64,000 nt of DNA from Capronia americana (Eukaryota > Ascomycota > Eurotiomycetes > Chaetothyriales > Herpotrichiellaceae): contig JADWQD010000012.1 in assembly GCA_016110215.1 (NCBI GenBank), forward strand, positions 186,001-250,000. Reading direction: 5' to 3'. Shown here in pieces: positions 1-8,383 of this stretch. Position numbers and translations under genes: made by a program. Under the pieces are notes generated by a model, which did not search any database, was not told where the DNA came from, and saw only the letters and a program-made list of their open reading frames with translations. Numbering within the stretch: position 1 is the stretch's first letter; every line of letters starts with the position of its first letter.

Positions 1-231
1 AACGAGCCAAGAGCTCGGGATCTTGATTGAGAGTCGTGCCGTGGTCGACGAATTCATGAAACTGTGGAAGTACGACAAACTAGAGGTATGACATTAAGGT
101 TTTGGGAGCGGGATTCCAACATTGCGCAGCAACCAACTAGAAGAATACTACTCAATAGCCCCCGGCGGAAGGCGAGAGGGGGGTCGGTCACCATACCCCT
201 GGCCGACCTGTTGGGCCAGAATGCCTGCCAT

Positions 232-3200
232 TCATGCTTTTGTCGCAGACCGGCGGAGAAGCATGAGCGGCTTCCCGGCCGACACCACATCATTCGGCTT
301 GACGAGAAGTTTCTCCACCGTCGCGCCTTCCATGCTTTGTTCGGCCTTGACGGGGATCTCCAACTTCATGGCCTCCAGGATGGAGAGCACCTGCTCGAGT
401 TTGACGGCGTCACCTTCCTTGACCTCCACTTTCCATACGTTGGCGTTCAAGGGGGCTTCCACCGCAATGATGTCCGGGTCTGCTAAAAAGTTAGGACCTG
501 AGGCACGTGCGGTTGACCGGACGAGTAGAGGGAGTGGGGACAAACCGTGCAGCAACTCTTCCACAGTATCCATGCTGATTTTCCCGGCCTCCTTCTCTTT
601 GTTCCATTTCTCGAGAAGTTCCTTCTCCAGCTTGTCCATCTCGGCCTGCGCTTTGCGCTGCTTGGCGCGGATCTGCTCGACCTCGTCCTTCGTGTCCCTC
701 AGCAGCTTGTTATGTTCCTTCATGTCAAACTCGGTGTCCTCGTATTGATACTCGTATCGGCCACTCCGGAAGACGGCCATCATGGCTTCGTATTCGTCTT
801 CGGTGACCTCGTAGAAGGTGATCTGGTCGAAATCCTCGAACAGCCAGGGTCTCTCGGAATTATAACCCTTCTTAAACCCGAGGATGTCGGCGCCGGGGAT
901 GGAGAGCCCCGTGTTCATGTATCCGCCGGGAGATTCGACGTTGTACAACGCCATGCAGGAGCCTCCCCACCCGACTTGGCCTTCTGGGGTGTGCACGCGA
1001 GACGGGTTCATCTTCGGGCATTGAATCCGCTGCCGAGGGTCGATGGGCAGAGCGATGGGCAGAGCGACGAAGAAGCCCACAGCAACCACCATCAGCGACG
1101 ACTTGGTGTAGATGTCACGGAGCTAGCATGCGTATCAGCGACTGCGTTCGGGCTCAGAAGCGACAGCTCGTTACCTACCTGTTGCATGGAAAACGCATTA
1201 TTCTTGGCCACAAATTCCATAGGGTCCGGAAGATACGAGGCGTACGGTCGCTGTGTCTCCATATATCTCTGCAAGCTCTCCTTCTGCCTCTTGCTCTCGA
1301 AGGTGATGGGGAGTTTGTACTTGCGGCTCGGGAACTTGGCTTCACTCAGGTCGCCCAGTTCGGTCTCCAGCTTCAGCAGATAATCCATCATGCTCTGCCG
1401 CGCCACCCTGGTGGAATCGTAGTATAGCATGAGGGAGTTGCCGCACGCCATGCCGGTATGGAGCGTTCCGTTAGAGAACGAGATCTCCCCGGTCGACTCG
1501 CGGAGCTTGCGGTATAGCGCCACTGCGCGACATCGATAGTTAAGATCGAATGAGCCGTGGCCATAGTCGATCAGAATAAAGTCGTCGGCACCCTGCCGAT
1601 ATGAGACGAGCGGTTGGTGCTTTCCCGAGTCTTCTTGGATTTGGTGGATGATCGCAGGCTCCCAGCCCTTGTTGTCCACCGAGCTGGGAAAGTTGTCATA
1701 CTTCAACGGAGCAACGTCCTCGAACTTCGCTTTGCCATTACAGCATTCGTGAACGGCACTGAGAAAGCTTTCAACCTCCTTGCGCTTGGCCATGGCGTCC
1801 TGGTACGAGACCCGTTGGAACCTCAGCTTGTTGCCGGCTTTCATCTGGCCCAAGCGCCAGTAGTCGGCTTTGATGATTGTGGTCGCTGAGACGAAGCCAC
1901 CAAAGTCAGGAGCATCGATGGGGAACAGACACGGGTCGTCTCCTGTCCAATTCACCGTCCCAATCGGGTAGCCGTACTCGATCACGTTGCTAGGATCTGT
2001 GGGCATCTGTCAGCATGAACCGAAGATGATGAAAAATACGATAACATTGTTCCATGACGCTGTGGTTGGTGGAGGAGGGACTCACGGGCGCCGCCTTCGC
2101 CACCATCGGGCCTCGCCCACTTAGGTTTAGTACCTATGAGCCGGATGCCTCCTCGAGCGGCGTTGTGTGAGATCGTCCAGGTGGTTGAGTAGAACTCCTC
2201 AATGGATTCAGAGGTGATGAAACCCTCGTCGTAAGGGCCCGGCATGGCGAAGAGGTCCCATTCTGTGGGGTACGATGGGATCAAATTATCGGGCAGCTTT
2301 AGCTCGCCGCTGATCTCGGGGAGGTCTTTTGTGATGGCCAGGAGGTCGCCCGCAGCAAGGGCCCTGCCTTGGTAGCCGCCCACGCCGGTCATGGGGGCCG
2401 TTGACTTTGACCCGAACCACGTCGCGATACTGGGCAATCCCCCATGGATTGCGAGGTACGACCTGCAGCCCCCTCCCGTTGTTTTGCCAATCGTCAATCG
2501 CTGGTCGGCTTCGACCTTCAGCCGCGTCCACATGGGCACATCCCTGCCATCGAGTTTGACTTCCATGGGGGCTCCGCAGACAGCAATGATTGCTGCGCCC
2601 AGGAACTTCAGATCTGGTCCGCTCAAGGTGATTTCCATTCCTTCCTTGCCCGGAGGATTTCCCACCAGAGCGTTGGCGATCCGGAACGCAAGCGGATCCA
2701 TGGGTCCCGAATGAGAGAAGCCTTTCCCAATGGTCGGGCGCCCAGGCCAATCCTCCACCAGAGTGTATGCACCGCCTTGGAGGACATCTATCGCAGCGGG
2801 TTGATACTTGAAGGAATCCAAGAACTTGGTCATCGTCCTGCCGGACTTGAAAGTCTCGTCTTGCAGGATGCTTGCGAGGAAGTCCATGTTCGTGGGCGGC
2901 CCGAAGATCTTCGACCCGTCCAGCATTTCGGCCATCAAGCTGATGGCTTCGGCTCTCTTCGAAGCATGCACCATGACCTTTGCTAGCAGGGGGTCATAGA
3001 ACGAAGTCACTTTGGTGCCGGTGTGGATCCACCCATCGATGCGACAACCGGGCACTTCCTTCCAAGAGACGTGCTGCAACGTGCCCGGTGAGGGTGCGTA
3101 GTCTTTGGCCGGGTTTTCGGCATATACGCGCACTTCGATCGCTGCGCCGGACGGACCTTTGGGCTGTAAGTTCCGCAGATACTCGCCATCAAGCCCGCCT

Positions 3201-4260
3201 GTGCCAGAAAGCTGGGCATCAGCTTGCTTCAACATCAGCTCCACCAGATCGACGCCGTAGCACATCTCCGTGATGCCGTGCTCGACCTGCAACCGCGTGT
3301 TCATCTCGAGGAAGAAGAAATCCCCCGACTCGTCGTCGACAAGGTATTCTATAGTCCCGGCGGAACCGTAACTAATAGACTCGGCCAACCGGACAGCCGC
3401 GGCGCCCAGCTTTGCGCGCAGCTCGGGATGTTGGACGACGAAGGGACTTGGGCATTCTTCCACGACTTTCTGGTGCCGGCGCTGGATAGAGCATTCGCGC
3501 TCGCCGAAATGGATCGCCTGACCCAGGCCATTGCCAAAGACTTGTACCTCGATGTGATGGGACGAGGGATAGAACTTCTCAATGAAAAGACCGGAGTTCT
3601 TGAACAGCGTTTCGCCACGAGACTGTACTGTTTTGAATGATTGTCTGACTTGGCTCTCGTCGCTGCACGCCAAAAGACCCATCCCACCCCCTCCTGCCGT
3701 TGCCTTCAACATGACCTGAGGACGTGTCAGCACCGTCAGAGTTTTCTTCTGGCCCGCATAGGAATAAGTAACCAAATGCCCTGAAGGTTCCTTACCGGAA
3801 ATCCCAATTTCTTCGCTTCCTCAACGGCCTCATCCTCCGACTGGACCAGTCCTTTCGTCCCCGGCACGATTGGGACGTCCGCTTTCGCGGCCAGCTCGCG
3901 GGCTGTGTGCTTGATGCCGAAGTCATCGATACATTTCGAACTCGGCCCCACGAAGACCATTCCCGCCTCTGAGACGTGTCGCGCGAAATCCGTGTTCTCG
4001 GAAAGGAAGCCATAGCCTGGGATCACGGCGTCTGCTCCCTTCGATTTGGCGATCTCGACGATCTGCTCGCCGTCGATGTAACCCTTGGCGTCCGGGCCCG
4101 AGAGGAGGACAGCCTCATCTGCTGCGCCAACGTGAGCAGACGCGGCATCAGCTCCAGTGTAGATGGAGATGGTCTTGATGCCGAGTTTTCGAGCCGTCTT
4201 GCATATTCGGACCGCGATTTCTCCCCGATTTGCAACCAGCACGGTCTTCAGTTTCTGCAT
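232..4260 (-). CDS. lamA: Urea-carboxylase-like biotin enzyme (LamA type), 5 exons, 1246 aa
   Basis: Exons complement(232..482, 546..1122, 1179..1996, 2086..3715, 3796..4260). Domain order: biotin carboxylase with ATP-grasp (about 1-460, glycine-rich loop KATAGGGGMG near 160), KipA/AHS2 (about 465-700), KipI/AHS1 (about 700-1050), a charged helix, and a C-terminal biotinyl domain with EAMKLE, biotin lysine K1203. This is the urea carboxylase layout, but there is no N-terminal amidase half as in yeast Dur1,2. Introns are 63, 56, 89 and 80 bp. The 63 bp last intron is a multiple of three but has a CTAAC branch site and TTTTTAG, and removing it restores the family's sequence. The head-to-head LamB neighbour matches the lam locus I recall from Aspergillus nidulans, needed for 2-pyrrolidinone use. 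Inference: ATP-dependent lactam or 5-oxoproline opening. A stand-alone urea or guanidine carboxylase is the alternative. Confidence 0.85.
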
Positions 4261-4748
4261 CCTGGCCTGGGGTTATGGTGGTGAGTTGTTAGGGGAGTCG
4301 AACAGCTCTGCCACGGACGACCGCCGACGAGCAGGTCAGCCGGCTGGAGGTTGGAAGGATCATTGGCATTATCAATTCGTTTTCCTGGCGAACCTTGCTA
4401 TCAGTCAAGCCATCTGCCGTCATTGGACATGATTGCAGGGTTTCCCCAATGCATGAGCGTCCTGCATGGACGAGGAGCGGGGAGTCTCACTCCACTCGAC
4501 TCGAATCGTTCTTCTCCGCTATCAGAGTGACGTATAGCACGGTGGTTTCATCCTTTGATATACTAGGTATCTCCTGTGGCCCGAGGTGCAGGCCTATTGC
4601 GTGAGGAAGAAAGGCATCGTCCTGAGTTATCAAGCTGTTAGCTTTGAGTGTTGAATTTGTCTTGCAGTGCCTATCGCTTGGCCGGTGGGGTTTGCCCTAC
4701 ACATAACGCTGTACTCCATACATACATACCTCGACACCGAAACGCAAG
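4261..4748. promoter_or_regulatory. Shared divergent lamA/lamB promoter with five GATA motifs
   Basis: This 488 bp lies between the two start codons. HGATAR motifs, read as their reverse complements, occur at 4369-4374 (TTATCA), 4398-4403 (CTATCA), 4519-4524 (CTATCA), 4627-4632 (TTATCA) and 4671-4676 (CTATCG). Clustered HGATAR sites are what the fungal nitrogen regulator AreA/NIT2 binds, which fits a nitrogen-scavenging pathway. I did not find a convincing site for a pathway-specific activator. Confidence 0.55.
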
Positions 4749-5738
4749 ATGGCACCCCCGCCAATCAAACACAAAGCTCTGCTCAATGTGGATTTAGGAG
4801 AGGCTGTAAGTGATCGAGATGTTGGGGCTGGCTGTGATCGTATATCTGACAAGACGATAGTATGGAAATTATGTGAGTTCTCAAAGACGGTGCCGTTTTC
4901 GAGACCGTCGTCGTTGTTCCGTCAACATCGATCCTTGGTGCTCGTACAGGCTGACGGAGCTTTGCAGGTCTGTGGCCCCGACCTGGAACTCCTACCGCTC
5001 ATCGACCATGCCAATGTCGCTTGCGGCTTTCACGCCGGTGATCCCCTGATCATGCAGGAAACAGTGCGGAACTGCAAGAAGCATAACATCAAGGTCGGGG
5101 CACACCCGGGGCTACCGGACATACAAGGTAAGTTTCTTTTTTTGGCTGGCTGGTAAAGTAATCCCGGTACTGCTCTAACGCTGCAACCTACTGTGTAAGG
5201 CTTCGGGCGCCGCGAAATTAAAATGTCCCCAGAAGAGTTGACCGCCATGACGGTCTACCAAGTCGGAGCCTTGAAAGGCTTCCTTGACAGAGAAGGCGTG
5301 CCCCTCCATCACGTCAAACCGCACGGTGTCCTCTACGGGATGATGTGCCGGGATTACGAAATCGCAAAGGCTGTAATGGAGGGCATTCCGAAAGGCACCC
5401 CGGTATTTGGTCTGGCAGGGACAAACATGGAGAAGGCGGCCAACGATCTGGGTATCCCGTTCTGGGCGGAAATGTACGGCGACGTAAAGTACTCCAACGA
5501 CGGCATGCTGGTGATCGATCGGAAGAAGAAGGCGTGGGACCTGGAAGACGTAAGGAAACATGTCAGCCAGCAGCTCAACTCTCAATCCGTCACCGCCACG
5601 GACGGCAGTACCGTCCAGCTGCCTGTGAAGGACTATCCGATCTCCGTATGCTGCCATTCAGATTCCCCTGGCTGCCTTGGGATCATCAAGACGACAAAAG
5701 AGGTGATAGATGAGTTCAATAGGGAACACGGACGATGA
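4749..5738 (+). CDS. lamB: LamB/YcsF (PxpA-like) protein, 4 exons, 255 aa
   Basis: Exons 4749..4805, 4861..4872, 4968..5127 and 5200..5738. The second exon is only 12 nt (four codons, Y-G-N-Y). Together they give a full-length LamB/YcsF protein: DLGEA-YGNY, NVACGFHAGDP, GAHPGLPD, GFGRRE, HVKPHGVLY and a terminal CCHSDSPG region. In bacteria this family is PxpA, one subunit of ATP-dependent 5-oxoprolinase, whose partners PxpB and PxpC correspond to the KipI and KipA domains of the divergent neighbour. The family is named after the A. nidulans lactam-utilisation gene. Introns are 55, 95 and 72 bp with canonical signals. Inference: it acts with the LamA-type carboxylase to open lactams in the cytosol. 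Confidence 0.9.
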
Positions 5739-6268
5739 GATGAGATGGGGTGAGGGATACGATTCCTCTCCATTCCGCTCTGGGATAAGAATCACACGCT
5801 AGGCTTGTCCGCCTACAACACAGCTTATGTACCGCAGTGGTCAGTTCTGCTTTCTGCCGACCTATACTCCGTAGACTTTGCTCTCAACAAAAAGCGCGGT
5901 ATGGGAACCGGCGCATCTATGAGAAGTCGCCTCAGCAGCTGATTCCCTTGGTCCCTGTGCGCGAGAGGACTTTGCTGAATGACGCTCGGGTAATTAATAG
6001 AATCATCTTCGAGATGTTGCAGGCAGTTACATGCTTGTTTATGGTTGGAGTTTGAAAGACGTTCGAAATTGACGACCAAATAATAAAATGTATGAATGTT
6101 GTTGACACGCGGAAAGTAATAATGTGACGCGACCAGGCGGGACGTGAGTGTTGTTGCTAGTGAGACTCATCAAGGCCGCTAATCCAAAGATAAGATTAGG
6201 CCAATCGGAACGGACTAAATTTGCTGTTCATTATTTGTGCACATTGAATTGCCCTCAACAATCAGTGA
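5739..6268. other. Intergenic, lamB 3' side to tRNA
   Basis: I see no gene in this stretch. It contains one copy of the nonamer TACTCCGTA at 5865-5873, which recurs elsewhere in the window, and an A/T-rich stretch just before the tRNA gene. Confidence 0.6.
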
Positions 6269-6277
6269 TCCGAACTG

Positions 6278-6329
6278 GTGAGTCAAGCTCCTTGAGCTCA
6301 TTCATCAACTCAATCTAACAGTTACTCAG
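6278..6329 (+). other. Spliceosomal-type intron 1 of tRNA-Glu (between positions 9 and 10)
   Basis: It begins GTGAGT, has CTAAC at 6315-6319 and ends CTCAG, 52 bp. The branch A is 11 nt from the 3' end, as in the short protein-gene introns of this window. It contains a small hairpin, AGCTC-CTT-GAGCT. Confidence 0.85.
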
Positions 6330-6338
6330 GTGTAGAGG
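6328..6338 (+). promoter_or_regulatory. Reconstituted Pol III A box
   Basis: The 8 nt exon with the AG that ends intron 1 and the G that starts intron 2 reads AGGTGTAGAGG. It matches the A-box consensus TRGYNNARNNG at every fixed position except the first. The introns therefore leave the A box nearly whole in DNA. Confidence 0.65.
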
Positions 6339-6389
6339 TTAGTCTAACCAAAGCCTTCTGAGAAACCGATCACTAACCTGACCTCTCAG
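6338..6389 (+). other. Spliceosomal-type intron 2 of tRNA-Glu (between G18 and G19)
   Basis: It begins GTTAGT, has CTAAC at 6373-6377 and ends CTCTCAG, 52 bp. It splits the D-loop GG pair. Confidence 0.85.
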
Positions 6390-6408
6390 GTAACATTTGT
6401 CGCTCTCA

Positions 6409-6425
6409 TCCTTGTAATGAAGGCG
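6409..6425 (+). other. Canonical tRNA anticodon-loop intron, 17 nt
   Basis: It lies between A37 (6408) and C38 (6426), the universal nuclear tRNA intron site cut by the tRNA splicing endonuclease. It can form a CCTT/AAGG hairpin. It has no GT-AG ends, unlike the other three introns. Confidence 0.8.
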
Positions 6426-6438
6426 CCGACACGCCCGG

Positions 6439-6449
6439 GGTTCGATTCC
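6439..6449 (+). promoter_or_regulatory. Pol III B box
   Basis: GGTTCGATTCC is an exact consensus B box, ending exactly at the donor of intron 3. It starts 111 bp after the A box starts, a wide but tolerated spacing for intron-containing tRNA genes. Confidence 0.8.
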
Positions 6450-6502
6450 GTAAGTTCCTTCGATAACTGCTGAGATGGAAATCAAATCTAACAACAACTC
6501 AG
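6450..6502 (+). other. Spliceosomal-type intron 3 of tRNA-Glu (between positions 62 and 63)
   Basis: It begins GTAAGT, has CTAAC at 6488-6492 and ends AACTCAG, 53 bp. Its last 17 bases match those of intron 1 at 14 positions, which hints at a common origin. It splits the 3' half of the T stem. Confidence 0.85.
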
Positions 6503-6523
6503 CCGGTTCGGAATGTTGAAATC

Positions 6524-6530
6524 TTTTTTT
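6524..6530 (+). terminator. Pol III T-run terminator
   Basis: Seven T residues start 11 nt after the discriminator base, the usual place and form of a Pol III terminator. Confidence 0.8.
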
Positions 6531-8383
6531 GGTTTCTTTTTTTCGCCTTTTCACTGCTAGTAACTCCCGAACAGCATCTGGGTATATATCTGTCTCGCGA
6601 CCTTTATTTTGCATTACCCAAGTGGCCCTTGTATGGAGGATTCGCATCGGGCCACGCCAGCATTCCAAGGACGCATTTTTACCCAGATATTCTATCCTGA
6701 CCGGATCGCATTCTTTGCTGCTGCCTTATGTTATCCGCCTTTTCAGAGGTGACAGCCATTCAAAGTATTACGATTTTAGGGTTGGTGTGCTTTGCCTGTC
6801 ATTTTCTCACTGCTGTACTCCGTACTACTTCCCTACATACTTATTCGGCAGATGGCCTGTTCCAGGCCCAAAGAGCGCCTAGGTGTGACATCGAACTTCC
6901 ATCTCTCCGTCGACGGTCCTCGCTGGTACCGATGGTGAGCAGGGGATGCCATTCACTATGACCTATTTGAAATGCACCCCAGTATACGAGGTATTTTCTA
7001 AACCTCCGCTTCCGCATCCCTCGTATGTACCATGATCATCGTGATTCATCGCGAGAAAAGATCAACTTCCATCAGCCAATCCAGCTGTGAACCAGGTGAG
7101 TAAGTGACTGAATTGTGAAGTGCAAATGCTCCAACGCCGGTGCATCTATCTCATAGCCTTGTGAATTGCGCTACCTGAGCAGTTATCAAGCCAGTGATCA
7201 GGACTTGGAAACATAGGCAAAGCAGAGGCTCAGTGCATTTGGATCAACCATTTCGTCGCCCATCAAGCAGCTTTATAGAGCGTGACTTGCAACTCCGGCG
7301 GCCTGGGCTTTCCACTGACGCGCCCCTCACTGTCAGTTTACCGAACACAATATCCCCCTCATCAAGTCGCTCGGTACGGATAGTGGTGTCATGAATCCAA
7401 AAAGAGTTCTGACCGCAAAGTCGTCCTCTCCTCTCCTCTCCTTCTTCTAAAACACCTTCACAGACAGGGATGGATTTTCCAAAGTTGTTTCAATGCTGTC
7501 CTACAGTGAGTGTGCAGTTAATTGTGGTGATTGACAGTCCAGAGTGGTGTCAGTCATCCGCGTCACAGGCTCCGAGTACCGGAGTAACCGAGAGGCCGTC
7601 TCTCGTACTCGTAACTCGGCACGGCATGGCTCCAGTTTCACTTCCCCGGACTAACCTAGGGATGATGGAATTCAGGCCAAGCAGGAGGGTTTCCTTATCT
7701 AAGTGTCCTGCCTGATGTGTCTTGTGGTCCCATCCGCGGAAGAAAGAACCCAGGATCGAACGCTTTGTCAGCTTGATTGACGCCTGTGGCCATGACCAAC
7801 GAGAGCCGGGAGAGGGATGAACAAGCGAATTTACGTCTAATATGTCCGAAGCAGTACGCCAGGGCCAATGCAACATCACATTGCGTATCTTGTGCATCTC
7901 GGGTAGAATGACCTACACCCAGCTTAAACATTTTGAGCGACATAACCCCGCCGAGCACTGAGAAAGCCAGCAATTGGCTTCCGGTGGGCTTCCAGGGCTT
8001 CCAGAATGCACCATAAGCAGCCACTTACGGCGTGGTTGCTCCGCTTAGTGGACTCGGAATTGTCCGCATTGCCCAACAACCTTCAGCGCCGTGGATACTA
8101 CCAGGCCTGACCAGGCCTATAGCGCGAGAGATCCCGGTCAAAAATGTCGTGGGAAGGGCGTGCCATGGACAATCGAATCCAGACCTGGGGGAGTCATACT
8201 GCAGGCTTTACTCACCGATTCTCGGAGATTCGTATTGGCTGTCCGACTGGGAAGGCTGTGAATATCTCAGCAGGAGTACTCCTCGTCTTCAATCCTCTCC
8301 ATCTCTCCTCCATTACCTATTGCCTCTGAGGGGACTGAAGATTCATACTGACCCTAGCGCTGAGGGGACCAGCGGCATCAAAT
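6531..8383. other. Intergenic, upstream of the homeodomain gene
   Basis: I see no supported gene. It holds a second TACTCCGTA copy at 6816-6824 and a CT-rich tract near 7424-7444. The rightmost part is presumably the promoter and 5' leader of the next gene. Confidence 0.5.

Larger units (their letters stand above)
6269..6513 (+). tRNA. tRNA-Glu(CTC) interrupted by three spliceosomal-type introns plus an anticodon-loop intron
   Basis: Joining 6269-6277, 6330-6337, 6390-6408, 6426-6449 and 6503-6513 gives a 71 nt cloverleaf without mismatches apart from one G-U pair. The acceptor stem has 7 perfect pairs (TCCGAAC with GTTCGGA). The D stem is GTGT with ACAT. The anticodon stem TGTCG pairs with CGACA around loop CTCTCAC, anticodon CTC at 6405-6407. 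The T stem CGGGG pairs with CCCCG around TTCGATT. Discriminator is A at 6513. Unspliced DNA gives no cloverleaf, because segments of acceptor, D and T arms lie in four pieces. Three gaps are GT..CTAAC..AG introns of 52, 52 and 53 bp. The fourth is 17 nt at the canonical 37/38 position. A consensus B box, a near-consensus A box and a T7 run follow the Pol III pattern. It could be a dying copy, but no base in the folded product looks decayed. Confidence 0.9.

Noticed and set aside
483..545. Reading lamA through this 63 bp without splicing, since it is a multiple of three
   Set aside because: It has GT and AG ends with a CTAAC branch site, and splicing restores the conserved approach to the biotinyl domain.
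7740..7770. B-box-like GTTCGATCC on the minus strand
   Set aside because: The bases on either side do not pair, and no upstream A box is seen.
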